Positions 6,584 through 15,169 of a stretch of DNA of 44,088 nucleotides are shown one piece after another. The number at the start of each line of letters is the position of its first letter. Position 1 is the first letter of the stretch. The notes below the pieces were generated by a model. The model had not been told where the DNA came from. It saw nothing but the letters and a program-made list of their open reading frames with translations, and made no database searches. Source of the DNA: Chitinophaga dinghuensis (GTDB lineage: Bacteria; Bacteroidota; Bacteroidia; Chitinophagales; Chitinophagaceae); assembly GCF_003259435.1 (NCBI RefSeq), contig NZ_QLMA01000014.1, forward strand, positions 1-44,088, in the 5' to 3' direction. The translations under genes were made by a program, and so were the position numbers.

Positions 6584-7825
6584 ATGAAAAGAGTTGTAGT
6601 TACCGGACTAGGTGCTGTTACGCCGCTCGGAAATGATGTAAACACTTTCTGGAACCAGCTGATCGCCGGCGCCAGCGGCGCTGCTACCATCACCCGCTTC
6701 GATCCCTCTAAATTCAGAACCAGGTTCGCCTGTGAACTGAAAAACTATGATCCTTCCCTTACCCTCGATAAAGCGGAACTGCGTAAAACAGATCCCTTCA
6801 CCCAATACGCCCTCTCTGCAGCCGCAGAAGCGGTCGCCGATGCAGGTATCGATTTCTCTGCCATGAATCCTTTTGATACCGGCGTTATCTGGGGCAGTGG
6901 CCAGGGTGGTATGCAAACCTTCGAAGAACAGGTAACGGAATATGTGCAAGGCGGCATGACGCCAAGGTTCAGCCCTTACTTTGTACCGCGACTCATAGCA
7001 AACATGGCTTCAGGTATGATCTCTATGAAGTATGGCCTGATGGGTATTAACTATACCACGGTATCTGCCTGCGCTACCTCCAACACCGCTATCATGGATG
7101 CGCTGAATTATATCCGCCTCGGCAAAGCAAAAGTGATGATTACCGGCGGCTCCGAAGCTCCCATCACGCCCGCTTCTGTAGGCGGCTTCTGCGCCATGAA
7201 AGCCATGTCCACCAGAAATGATGATCCTACCGCAGCATCCAGACCCTTCGATACCGAAAGAGACGGATTCGTAATGGGAGAAGGCGGCGCCGCCCTCATC
7301 CTGGAAGAATACGAACATGCAAAAGCCCGCGGCGCTAAAATCTATGCAGAAGTAGCCGGTGCTGCCATGACAGCAGATGCCTACCACATGACTGCCACCC
7401 ACCCGGAAGGACTCGGCGCCTTCCAGGCCATGAAATTCGCCCTGGAAGATGCTGGCCTCAATACTACAGACGTAGATTATCTCAATGCACATGCTACCAG
7501 TACTCCTGTAGGTGATCTGAGCGAAATAAAAGCGATTACACGCCTTTTCGGCAATGATCCGGATCATCTGTTCATAAGCGCTACGAAATCCATGACAGGG
7601 CATTTATTGGGCGCTGCAGGGGCAATTGAAGCCATTGCCGCTATCTTGAGTATCGATAAACATATAATTCCTCCAACCATCAATACCACGAACCTCGATC
7701 CGGAAATACCTTCCAACCTCCGGATAGTCCTGGGTAACGCGGTGGAGAAAGACGTCAAAGTGGCGCTCAGCAACACGTTTGGCTTCGGCGGACACAATGG
7801 AATTGTTGTCTTCCGAAAAATATAA
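6584..7825 (+). CDS. fabF: beta-ketoacyl-ACP synthase II
   Basis: The enzyme elongates fatty-acyl chains by condensing malonyl-ACP with acyl-ACP in the cytoplasm. The 413-residue length is standard. The catalytic set is complete: Cys163 in TTVSACATSN, His303 in NAHATSTPVGD, and Lys335/His340 in ATKSMTGHLLGAAGA, with the C-terminal loop NTFGFGGHNG. The Cys motif ends SACATSN where most FabF proteins read TACATG, so this is a somewhat divergent copy. Its pairing with a dedicated TetR repressor, and the absence of acpP, fabD or fabG alongside, suggest an accessory or adjustable condensing enzyme used to tune membrane acyl chains. A second, canonical fabF elsewhere is expected but not visible here. 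Confidence 0.93.
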   Translation: MKRVVVTGLGAVTPLGNDVNTFWNQLIAGASGAATITRFDPSKFRTRFACELKNYDPSLTLDKAELRKTDPFTQYALSAAAEAVADAGIDFSAMNPFDTGVIWGSGQGGMQTFEEQVTEYVQGGMTPRFSPYFVPRLIANMASGMISMKYGLMGINYTTVSACATSNTAIMDALNYIRLGKAKVMITGGSEAPITPASVGGFCAMKAMSTRNDDPTAASRPFDTERDGFVMGEGGAALILEEYEHAKARGAKIYAEVAGAAMTADAYHMTATHPEGLGAFQAMKFALEDAGLNTTDVDYLNAHATSTPVGDLSEIKAITRLFGNDPDHLFISATKSMTGHLLGAAGAIEAIAAILSIDKHIIPPTINTTNLDPEIPSNLRIVLGNAVEKDVKVALSNTFGFGGHNGIVVFRKI

Positions 7826-7830
7826 TTTTA

Positions 7831-7848
7831 ATGTCCGCATCCGGACAT
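7831..7848. repeat. short inverted repeat after fabF
   Basis: ATGTCCG and CGGACAT (7831-7837, 7842-7848) are separated by 4 bases. There is no T-run, so an operator is as likely as a terminator. The following bases CTCTGACCCTT happen to match part of the IS orfA at the left edge. Confidence 0.3.
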
Positions 7849-7861
7849 ACTCTGACCCTTA

Positions 7862-7916
7862 GCGAACACTTATCTGCCAGTATCTTTCCATAATACGCTG
7901 ATAGATAAGTGTTCGC
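7862..7916. repeat. 14-bp inverted repeat upstream of the permease gene
   Basis: GCGAACACTTATCT (7862-7875) and AGATAAGTGTTCGC (7903-7916) are perfect inverted copies 27 bases apart, ending 43 bases before the chosen permease start. An RNA stem-loop in the leader, or two half-sites for a regulator, are both possible. Confidence 0.5.
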
Positions 7917-7959
7917 ATTTCTGGTATTCTTGTTGGCGACATACCCTAAATACTCCTTT

Positions 7960-10326
7960 ATGTTGGTAAACTATCTGAAAGTTGCATGGCGTCACTTGCT
8001 GCAAAATAAGGTCCTTTCGTTTATTAATATCTTCGGCCTCGCCACTGGTATGACTTTCGCCCTGCTCGTTTATATGTGGGTACACTATGAACGGAGCTTT
8101 GATACATTCCATCAACATAAGGACCGTATCGCCATGATCATGAGAAATGTGCAGTTCAACGGCGTAAAAACTACTTTTCAGGCCACACCGTTGCCACTAT
8201 ACCAGGAGCTGAAAAACAGCTTTCCCGAAGTGGAATATACAGCCCGCACGTTCTACTCAGCAGATCATAGCCTGCTCGTAAATAATAACAAATTCCGTAA
8301 AAATGCGATGTTCGCAGATGCGGATTTTCTCCGCATGTTTTCCTTTCCACTCCTGAGTGGCGATATCTCCTCCGCACTGAAAGATCAGAATAATATCATC
8401 CTTTCTGCTGCTACTGCGAAAGCGCTGTTCGGCTCCCTGGACGTCATCGGCAAAACATTGCGACTGGATAATACCTACGATATGGTGATTACAGGTGTCG
8501 CGAAAGATGTTCCTGAAAATTCATCTATTAACTTCGACTTCCTCGTCAACTTTGATTTCTTTGCTGCGCAACAACATTTTAATGAGCGGGGATTATCATG
8601 GGGAGACAACGTTCTGCTAAGTCTGGTCCAGTTACGTGAAGGTACGTCTATGGCAACTTTCACAGAGAAAATAGAAAGACTTCTGGCGCAGAAAGTGCCT
8701 GAAACCAAAGACCAGTTCTTCACCGTTCAACCACTCCCTCGCTGGCATCTGTACAGCGATTATGCCAATTGGAAAAATATAGGCGGACGCATTACCTACG
8801 TGCGATTATTCCTGTTAGTAGGCATCTTCGTACTGCTGGTGGCCTGTATGAATTTCATGAATCTCACCACTGCAAGATCCGAGAAACGAAGCCGCGAAGT
8901 AGGCGTGCGGAAATCTGCCGGATCTACCCGCAAACAGCTCTGGGTACAGTTTATGGTGGAATCGCTGTTAACGTCTGTACTGGCCTTCCTCACGTCTGTT
9001 CTGCTATTGATACTGATTTATCCTTTTATCCGCGACCTTGGTTTTGAACACATACACCTGGATGCTTTTAATGTGCAGTTACTGGCAGTAATGCTGCTGA
9101 TATGCATCGCCACCGGTTTTATTTCCGGCCTTTATCCAGCATTGTATTTGTCGGCCTTCAAACCCATTGCGGTATTGAAAGGCTCCTGGCGCGCTCCAGG
9201 CGGCGCTACCTGGTTCCGCCGCGTGTTGGTGGTTACGCAGTTTTCCATTTCCTGTATATTGATTATCTGCACCGTGATCATCTTTCAACAAGTAAAATAT
9301 GGTCAGCAGCGGAATCCGGGATATAATGCCATGAACCTGATCAACGTACAGGCCAGCGATGATTTGAGAAAGAATTATGATGCGCTGAAGAATGAATTAA
9401 TGGAGACGAATGTCCTGGAATCAGTGGCGCGCTCATCGCAACCAATGACAACACTGTACAACAGTTGGAGCGATTTCACCTGGCAAGGAAAGGACCCCGC
9501 CGCAAATATCGCGCTGGACGTCATCATGACAGATTTTGATTTCGAGAAAACAGTAGGACTCCAATTTACGGATGGTCATGCCTTCCGAAGAAATTACAGC
9601 ACCGATTCAAGTGGTGTGATCATCAATGAAGCGGCAGCAAAAATACTCGGGTTTAAAAATCCACTGGGACAAACTATCGCAGAAGGCAATCGCCGCTGGA
9701 CCATCATCGGTATCGTAAAAGATGTACTTCTCACCGATCCTTTCAAACCCATATCACCATTGGTTTTCCTCTTCAATACAGACCATCCGAACGCTGTGCT
9801 CTTGCGTTTAAAACCAAATGTAAATACAGCGGTAGCGCTGAATACGTTGAAACCAATTTTCGAAAAATATGATCCTGCCGTACCTTTTGCTTACACTTTC
9901 ACTGATCAGGATTTTGCCAAGAAGTTCGCCACAGAAAAGCAAGCAGGTAAACTGGCCATCATATTTTCGGTTTTAGCCATATTGATTTCCTGTCTGGGTT
10001 TATTCGGACTAGCCATGTATGTGGCAGAAAGAAGAACGAGGGAAATAGGTATTCGCAAAGCCCTGGGAGCTTCTGTTATGAATCTCTGGATGCTATTGTC
10101 AAAGGAATTTATCTGGATGGTATTACTGGCTTGCACCATCGCATCGCCTATTGCCAGTTGGATGATGAACAACTGGTTGAAAAAATATGAATTTCATATC
10201 GCAATAAACCCTGTTGTATTGATAGGCACCGGATTGATAGCTTTACTGATTGCTATCGCGACTGTCAGTACACAATCCATCAAGGCTGCTCTCGCAAATC
10301 CGGTGAAGAATCTGAAGACAGACTGA
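7960..10326 (+). CDS. FtsX/MacB-type ABC transporter permease, orphan
   Basis: The start at 7960 (MLVNYLKVAWRHLLQNKVLS) is chosen over 7909 because this family begins with a short amphipathic segment of this type before the first membrane helix. The 788-residue protein has the duplicated MacB/FtsX plan. There is a first helix (about residues 20-45) with a periplasmic domain, then three helices around residues 285-420 with the coupling stretch RSEKRSREVGVRKSAGSTRK. A second periplasmic domain follows, then final helices with the matching RRTREIGIRKALGAS. These repeated coupling helices contact the ATPase. No ATP-binding protein gene is adjacent, so the partner must be encoded elsewhere. Likely roles are export of a lipid, peptide or drug, or envelope-stress signalling. 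Confidence 0.88.
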   Translation: MLVNYLKVAWRHLLQNKVLSFINIFGLATGMTFALLVYMWVHYERSFDTFHQHKDRIAMIMRNVQFNGVKTTFQATPLPLYQELKNSFPEVEYTARTFYSADHSLLVNNNKFRKNAMFADADFLRMFSFPLLSGDISSALKDQNNIILSAATAKALFGSLDVIGKTLRLDNTYDMVITGVAKDVPENSSINFDFLVNFDFFAAQQHFNERGLSWGDNVLLSLVQLREGTSMATFTEKIERLLAQKVPETKDQFFTVQPLPRWHLYSDYANWKNIGGRITYVRLFLLVGIFVLLVACMNFMNLTTARSEKRSREVGVRKSAGSTRKQLWVQFMVESLLTSVLAFLTSVLLLILIYPFIRDLGFEHIHLDAFNVQLLAVMLLICIATGFISGLYPALYLSAFKPIAVLKGSWRAPGGATWFRRVLVVTQFSISCILIICTVIIFQQVKYGQQRNPGYNAMNLINVQASDDLRKNYDALKNELMETNVLESVARSSQPMTTLYNSWSDFTWQGKDPAANIALDVIMTDFDFEKTVGLQFTDGHAFRRNYSTDSSGVIINEAAAKILGFKNPLGQTIAEGNRRWTIIGIVKDVLLTDPFKPISPLVFLFNTDHPNAVLLRLKPNVNTAVALNTLKPIFEKYDPAVPFAYTFTDQDFAKKFATEKQAGKLAIIFSVLAILISCLGLFGLAMYVAERRTREIGIRKALGASVMNLWMLLSKEFIWMVLLACTIASPIASWMMNNWLKKYEFHIAINPVVLIGTGLIALLIAIATVSTQSIKAALANPVKNLKTD

Positions 10327-10342
10327 CACGTGTCTCCATAAA

Positions 10343-10376
10343 AAAATCCCTGTACAGCGAACTGTACAGGGATTTT
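10343..10376. terminator. bidirectional terminator between the permease and dapD
   Basis: The 15-bp perfect stem (10343-10357 with 10362-10376) has a CGAA tetraloop, with A-tract on one side and T-tract on the other. It serves the two convergent genes. Confidence 0.9.
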
Positions 10377-10391
10377 ATATCTTAAGTTGAA

Positions 10392-11204
10392 TTATACTGC
10401 TACGTTAAATTCGCGCAGGGTATCATTCAGACTGGTTTTCAGGTCTGTGGAAGCTTTACGCTGACCAATGATCAGTGCGCAAGAAACCTGGTATTCGCCA
10501 GCAGGGAATTTCTTGGTATAAGTACCAGGAATAACCACGCTGCGAGCCGGTACGCGTCCTTTGTATTCAATTGGTTCAGGACCGCTTACATCGATGATTT
10601 TGGTAGACTGTGTCAGCACTACGTTTGCACCCAGTACCGCTTCTTTTTCCACAATCACACCTTCTACTACGATACAACGGGAACCTACAAAGCAACCATC
10701 TTCGATGATTACAGGACTAGCCTGCAGCGGCTCCAATACGCCACCGATACCAACGCCGCCACTCAGGTGAACGTTCTTACCGATCTGCGCGCAAGATCCA
10801 ACAGTAGCCCAGGTATCCACCATAGTACCTTCGTCTACGAAAGCGCCGATGTTTACATAAGAAGGCATCAGGATACAACCTTTTGCAATATAGGCGCCGT
10901 AACGAGCAATTGCATGTGGAACAACTCTTACACCCAGATCCTTATAATTGGTCTTCAGCTTCATTTTATCGTAAAACTCGAACGGAGGCAGCTCCATGGT
11001 TTCCATTGGCTGAATGGAGAAATACATCAGGATAGCCTGTTTCACCCATTCGTTCACTTTCCAGCCGTTGGATGTAGGCTCTGCAACTCTCAGATGTCCT
11101 TTGTCAACCGCTTCAATCACCGCTTTGACTGCATCTGAATATACGGTTTCCTGTAACAGACTGCGATCCGCCCAGGCTGCCAGTATTTGTTGTTGTAAAT
11201 CCAT
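10392..11204 (-). CDS. dapD: tetrahydrodipicolinate N-succinyltransferase
   Basis: The enzyme succinylates tetrahydrodipicolinate from succinyl-CoA in the lysine and meso-diaminopimelate pathway. The 270-residue length is standard. An N-terminal helical domain is followed by a left-handed beta-helix of hexapeptide repeats (PSYVNIGAFVDEGTMVDTWA, then GSCAQIGKNVHLSGGVGIGG, then IVEKEAVLGANVVL) and a C-terminal cap (GTYTKKFPAGEYQVSCALII). It stands alone, facing the permease, with its own promoter. Because dapD is far from the DapB-like gene at 2761, that gene need not belong to lysine synthesis. Confidence 0.95.
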   Translation of the reverse strand: MDLQQQILAAWADRSLLQETVYSDAVKAVIEAVDKGHLRVAEPTSNGWKVNEWVKQAILMYFSIQPMETMELPPFEFYDKMKLKTNYKDLGVRVVPHAIARYGAYIAKGCILMPSYVNIGAFVDEGTMVDTWATVGSCAQIGKNVHLSGGVGIGGVLEPLQASPVIIEDGCFVGSRCIVVEGVIVEKEAVLGANVVLTQSTKIIDVSGPEPIEYKGRVPARSVVIPGTYTKKFPAGEYQVSCALIIGQRKASTDLKTSLNDTLREFNVAV

Positions 11205-11223
11205 CGTCTATTTAAATTTTTTG

Positions 11224-11254
11224 CAAACATAATGCGAATTTTCGTCTCATGCAA
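11224..11254 (-). promoter_or_regulatory. promoter of dapD
   Basis: The minus strand has TTG (11252-11254), a 20-base spacer and TATGTTTG (11224-11231, exact TAnnTTTG), 19 bases before the dapD start. Confidence 0.65.
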
Positions 11255-11280
11255 TTGTGCGGTGGAAAGGAGCGCCTGCG

Positions 11281-11655
11281 GCGCTGGATTTTTGCTCGCA
11301 GAGCAGCAATGCAGCAAAGCAGCAAAGGCTAATGTTATGTTGTTTGGACATTTCGGCCTGCAATGGCTGTTGTACAGCGCTGGATTTTTGCTCGCAGAGC
11401 AGCAATGCAGCAAAGCAGCAAAGGCTAATGTTATGTTGTTTGGACATTTCGGCCTGCAATGGCTGTAGTACGGCGCTGGATTTTTGCTCGCAGAGCAGCA
11501 ATGCAGCAAAGGCTAATGTTATGTTGTTTGGTCATTTCGGCCTGCAATGGCTGTTGTACGGCGCTGGATTTTTGCTCGCAGAGCAACAGAGCAGCATTGC
11601 AGCAAAGACTTAGGTCATGTTTTTTGTCATTTCGGTATGCACTGACTGTTGTACA
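11281..11655. repeat. tandem repeat, four copies of a 96-bp unit
   Basis: Units begin with GCGCTGGATTTTTGCTCGCA at 11281, 11377, 11473 and 11561. The first two steps are 96 bases. The third is 88 because eight bases of an internal AGCAAAGC duplication are missing. The fourth copy is more diverged. Each unit contains short GCAGCAA / GCAAAG reiterations. Because 96 is a multiple of three, several frames stay open through the repeats, but none has a coding look. Confidence 0.9.
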
Positions 11656-11687
11656 GAACATTTTTTTAAGATCGGATTCGATAAATT

Positions 11688-11725
11688 CTTTGCTGCTTTG
11701 CTGCCTTGCTGCTCTGCGAGCAAAA
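11688..11725. repeat. inverted copy of the 38-bp core of the 96-bp repeat
   Basis: This 38-base stretch is the reverse complement of 11290-11327 at 37 of 38 positions, and likewise of the matching part of the later units. It is followed by further GCGAGCAAAA and GCGTCCTTTGC words up to 11830. The region could form large RNA or DNA hairpins between dapD and the glycosyltransferase gene. Confidence 0.85.
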
Positions 11726-11844
11726 CCATCCCCGCTACTCCGCTTGCAAAAAAATCGCACCAGCGAGCTTGCGAGCAAAAACACTATTTCACTGCGTCCT
11801 TTGCCCCATTGCGTCCTTTGCGAGCAAAATATTAATTTGCGCCC

Positions 11845-12978
11845 ATGAAAATCGGATTTGACGCTAAACGCGCCTTTCAAAACAACACCGGCCTGGGAAA
11901 TTACAGCCGTAGCCTGATAGATTCCCTGGTTCTGGGCTATCCTGAAAACGATTATTACCTTTTCGCGCCCCGGGAAACAACCATGTATTCATGGAAGAAT
12001 CATCCCGATTTACACCTCGTCACTCCGGAAAAAGCGATCCATCGCTGGTTTAAATCGGCCTGGCGGAGCCGGTTTGTAGTAGATGAGCTGGCCCAGACCG
12101 GCATTGATATCTACCATGGCCTGAGTCATGAAATACCATTCGGGATACATACATCTGGTGTGAAATCGGTTGTTACGATGCATGACCTGATTTTTGAAAG
12201 GTATCCGAGCCAATATAATCCGATTGATGTCGTGACTTATCGCCGGAAGGCCCGCTACGCCTGCCAGTATGCGGATAGGGTAGTGGCTATCAGCGAACAA
12301 ACCAAGGAGGATCTCATTACTTACTATAAAACGCCGGCGGAGAAAATTGATGTGGTCTACCAGAGTTGTGATCCGGCTTTCGCGCAAATCCATGGCCCTG
12401 AAGAGATCCAGGCCCTGCGTACCCGTTATCAGTTGCCAGAGAAGTATTTCCTGTATGTAGGTTCTTTAATCGAAAGGAAAAATCTGCTGGGTATTGTAAC
12501 GGCCATGCATACACTCCGTGGAGCTGACAGGCTGCCGCTGGTCGTGTTGGGCAGTGGGTCGGCCTATAAGAAGAAGGTACAATCCTGGCTGGCAGCCAAT
12601 AATATGACTGATCAGGTAATTTTTCTCAATGAAAAAGCCCGATTGGCAAATGCTGAATTACCTTTGCTATATCAGGGGGCGGTGGCTTTAGTGTATCCTT
12701 CTCTCTTTGAAGGCTTTGGGATTCCTATCCTGGAAGCGTTATGGAGCGGTACGCCAGTCATTACGTCCACAGGATCTTGTTTTGGGGAGACAGCCGGTCC
12801 GGCGGCCCTCTACGTGGACCCCTTAGATACGGCCAGTATCGCGGGAGCCATGAAGCAAATACAACACCAGCCAGCATTGGCAGAAGAATTACGTCAAAAA
12901 GGATGGCAGCATGCACAGCGATTTACCGCTGAAAAATGTGCAGCAGCCATGATGAACGTCTATTATAAACTGAAATAA
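11845..12978 (+). CDS. glycosyltransferase family 4 (GT-B fold)
   Basis: The 377-residue cytoplasmic enzyme transfers a sugar from a nucleotide donor with retention. The N-terminal Rossmann domain carries the acceptor-side glycine loop (NNTGLGNYSRSL, about residues 13-24). The C-terminal domain has YVGSLIERKNL (about 205-215) and the family signature FEGFGIPILEALWSGTPVIT, with the paired glutamates that bind the donor. The acceptor is unknown: no polysaccharide cluster surrounds it. It precedes tsaC by 8 bases, which suggests co-transcription rather than related function. Confidence 0.9.
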   Translation: MKIGFDAKRAFQNNTGLGNYSRSLIDSLVLGYPENDYYLFAPRETTMYSWKNHPDLHLVTPEKAIHRWFKSAWRSRFVVDELAQTGIDIYHGLSHEIPFGIHTSGVKSVVTMHDLIFERYPSQYNPIDVVTYRRKARYACQYADRVVAISEQTKEDLITYYKTPAEKIDVVYQSCDPAFAQIHGPEEIQALRTRYQLPEKYFLYVGSLIERKNLLGIVTAMHTLRGADRLPLVVLGSGSAYKKKVQSWLAANNMTDQVIFLNEKARLANAELPLLYQGAVALVYPSLFEGFGIPILEALWSGTPVITSTGSCFGETAGPAALYVDPLDTASIAGAMKQIQHQPALAEELRQKGWQHAQRFTAEKCAAAMMNVYYKLK

Positions 12979-12986
12979 CCAGGTGA

Positions 12987-13559
12987 ATGGAGATTTTTGA
13001 AGATGATATCAGCGCCGCATTGCCGGTACTACGCAATGGAGGACTAATCCTATACCCTACAGACACCATCTGGGGCATCGGCTGCGATGCCACAGACGAA
13101 GCCGCTGTGAAAAAGGTTTTCCAACTCAAACAAAGAGAGGAGAGTAAAAGTCTCGTAGTACTCCTGGCTGATATCCGGGATCTGCTGCATTATGTAGCCA
13201 ATCCCCGTCCTGATATGGCCGAAATCATCGGCGGCTTTACAAAACCCACCACAGTGATCTATGAAGGCGCATTGGGCCTGGCTTCCAACGTGATCAATGC
13301 AGATGGCACCATTGCCATAAGGATCGTACAAGACCAGTTTTGCCGGCATCTCATTAAAAGATTAAGAAAACCGCTGGTCTCCACATCTGCTAATCTCAGC
13401 GGTGATCCATCTCCTGCCACCTTTTCCCAGGTAAACCCGGAAATTGTGAATGGAGTAGATTATGTGGTAAAGTACCGCCAGCAGGAGGATGCAACGCATA
13501 CTGCCAGCCGGATTATCCGCATCCACCAGGATGGTAGTATAACCGTAATTCGCGACTAA
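12987..13559 (+). CDS. tsaC: L-threonylcarbamoyladenylate synthase (Sua5/YciO/YrdC family)
   Basis: The enzyme makes threonylcarbamoyl-AMP from threonine, bicarbonate and ATP, the first step of the t6A modification at position 37 of ANN-decoding tRNAs. The 190-residue protein has the YrdC domain with YPTDTIWGIGCDA (about residues 23-35), KQREESKSLVVLL (about 48-60) and the end motif PLVSTSANLSGDPSP. It is the short form without the Sua5 C-terminal domain. It is the first of three tRNA-maturation genes in this run, followed by cca and miaA. Confidence 0.9.
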   Translation: MEIFEDDISAALPVLRNGGLILYPTDTIWGIGCDATDEAAVKKVFQLKQREESKSLVVLLADIRDLLHYVANPRPDMAEIIGGFTKPTTVIYEGALGLASNVINADGTIAIRIVQDQFCRHLIKRLRKPLVSTSANLSGDPSPATFSQVNPEIVNGVDYVVKYRQQEDATHTASRIIRIHQDGSITVIRD

Positions 13560-13572
13560 AGGCGTTATTTCT

Positions 13573-13580
13573 TACATTTG
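13573..13580 (+). promoter_or_regulatory. -7 box upstream of cca
   Basis: TACATTTG is an exact TAnnTTTG match followed by CGCCC, 48 bases before the cca start. No TTG is found at the right distance upstream. Confidence 0.45.
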
Positions 13581-13628
13581 CGCCCTGGTTTTAGCGAAAG
13601 GAACTACATTTAACCGGATTATAACTAT

Positions 13629-15065
13629 ATGATTAGCAACAAGCCAATGGATATTCCCTGCTCTTTGCAGGAAAGGAAAATACTGGAAAAGATAGCGCTG
13701 GCAGCTAAGGATCTGCGTCTGCCCGCCTATCTCATAGGAGGCTTTGTGCGCGATAAAATCCTTGGAAGAAGAACAAAAGATATGGATATCGTGTGCGTGG
13801 GAGATGGTATTGCCCTGGCACACAAAGTAGCTGAATCGCTGGGCGATAAGGTGCCTGTCAGCTTCTTTAAAACATATGGCACCGCACAGGTGAAATGGAA
13901 TGAACTGGAAATCGAATTCGTCGGCGCCCGCAAAGAAAGCTACCGCCAGGAATCCCGTAATCCGGAAGTAACGGAAGGTACCCTCCAGGATGATCAGAAC
14001 CGCCGCGATTTTACTATCAACGCTATGGCTATCAGTCTCCGTGAAGAAGATTACGGCTCGCTGCTGGACCCCTTCAACGGCATGGAAGACCTCGAGGCCA
14101 AAATTATCCGTACGCCGCTGGAACCTTCCCAAACCTTCAGCGACGACCCCCTGCGCATGATGCGAGCCATCCGCTTCGCCTCCCAGCTGCAGTTTACCAT
14201 CGTCCCTGAAGCATTTGCCGCTATCCAGGAGAATGCGGAACGAATCCGCATTATCTCCCAGGAAAGAATCACGGATGAATTCAATAAGATAATGCTTTCC
14301 CCCAAACCTTCCGTAGGACTGGATTTGCTGTATAAATCCGGACTGATGAAAATTATCCTCCCACAAATGGTAGATTTGGTGGGCGTAGAAATGCAAGAAG
14401 GGAAAGGACATAAAGATAATTTCTATCACACCCTGCAAGTGGTAGACAATATCGCTCAAAATACACGCGACCTCTGGTTGCGCTGGGCGGCATTGCTGCA
14501 CGATATTGCGAAACCTGCCACCAAGAAGTTCGAACCAGGCCATGGATGGACTTTCCACGGCCACGATGCGCTGGGTGGTAAAATGGTTACGCGTATCTTC
14601 AGCAAATTTAAATTGCCAATGGGAGATAAAATGCGACTGGTGAAAAAACTCGTAGAGCTCCACCTGCGCCCGATTTCATTGACAAAAGAGAATATCACGG
14701 ACTCGGCTATTCGTAGATTGCTGTTTGATGCCGGAGATGATATCGATGGACTGATGCTGCTATGCGAAGCAGATATTACCTCCAAGAATAGAGTGAAAGT
14801 GAAGCGCTACCTCGAGAATTTTGAACTGGTACGCGCCCGCATGAAGGAAGTAGAAGAATCCGATCGTATCCGCAACTGGCAACCTCCGGTAACCGGCGAA
14901 ATGATTATGGAGATCTTCGGACTCTCGCCAGGCCGTGTGGTAGGAGAGCTGAAAACGGCTATCAGAGAGGCTATCCTGGATGGAGAAATCCCGAATACTT
15001 ATGATGCAGCGTATGCGTTTATGTTGGAAAAAGCAAAATCTTTCAACTTAACCCCTGTAAAATAA
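13629..15065 (+). CDS. cca: CCA-adding tRNA nucleotidyltransferase with HD domain
   Basis: This class II nucleotidyltransferase builds or repairs the CCA end of tRNAs, which the tRNA-Leu in this window does not encode. The head domain has GGFVRDKILGRRTKDMDIV (about residues 37-55), containing the two metal-binding aspartates, followed by the neck motif RRDFTINAMA. The body then carries an HD domain with LLHDIAKPATKKF and FHGHDALGG, usually giving phosphohydrolase activity. The 478-residue length fits the HD-containing form. The ATG at 13629 is followed in frame by a second at 13647 (MDIPCS), which is a possible alternative start. Confidence 0.93.
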   Translation: MISNKPMDIPCSLQERKILEKIALAAKDLRLPAYLIGGFVRDKILGRRTKDMDIVCVGDGIALAHKVAESLGDKVPVSFFKTYGTAQVKWNELEIEFVGARKESYRQESRNPEVTEGTLQDDQNRRDFTINAMAISLREEDYGSLLDPFNGMEDLEAKIIRTPLEPSQTFSDDPLRMMRAIRFASQLQFTIVPEAFAAIQENAERIRIISQERITDEFNKIMLSPKPSVGLDLLYKSGLMKIILPQMVDLVGVEMQEGKGHKDNFYHTLQVVDNIAQNTRDLWLRWAALLHDIAKPATKKFEPGHGWTFHGHDALGGKMVTRIFSKFKLPMGDKMRLVKKLVELHLRPISLTKENITDSAIRRLLFDAGDDIDGLMLLCEADITSKNRVKVKRYLENFELVRARMKEVEESDRIRNWQPPVTGEMIMEIFGLSPGRVVGELKTAIREAILDGEIPNTYDAAYAFMLEKAKSFNLTPVK

Positions 15066-15094
15066 AATTGGTATTTTTACATTACATAGCTATT

Positions 15095-15118
15095 GCGTAA
15101 TGAGTAACAACATTACGC
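15095..15118. repeat. inverted repeat in the leader of the pRiA4b-like gene
   Basis: GCGTAATG and CATTACGC (15095-15102, 15111-15118) are perfect inverted copies 8 bases apart, 51 bases before the ATG at 15170. TATTTTTA at 15072 is a possible -7 box, so the repeat would lie just after the transcription start and might act as an operator. Confidence 0.35.
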
Positions 15119-15169
15119 GACATTGAGCGTTAAACCTTTATATATTTATCTAACTTATAACTTATTGTC

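Noticed and set aside
7844..7860. CTCTGACCCTT match to the IS orfA at 1-138 as a shared element
   Set aside because: The identity is only about a dozen bases and no IS end lies nearby; it is probably chance.
2761..11204. DapB-like gene and dapD as parts of one lysine operon
   Set aside because: They are over 6 kb apart, with separate promoters, and the DapB-like protein lacks the catalytic histidines.
11232..11848. Open frames on both strands through the 96-bp repeats
   Set aside because: The period is a multiple of three, so all frames stay open. Products are Cys/Ala/Gln/Ser-rich echoes with no domain.
13572..14663. 363-codon minus-strand open frame
   Set aside because: It is antisense to cca, which has complete motifs.
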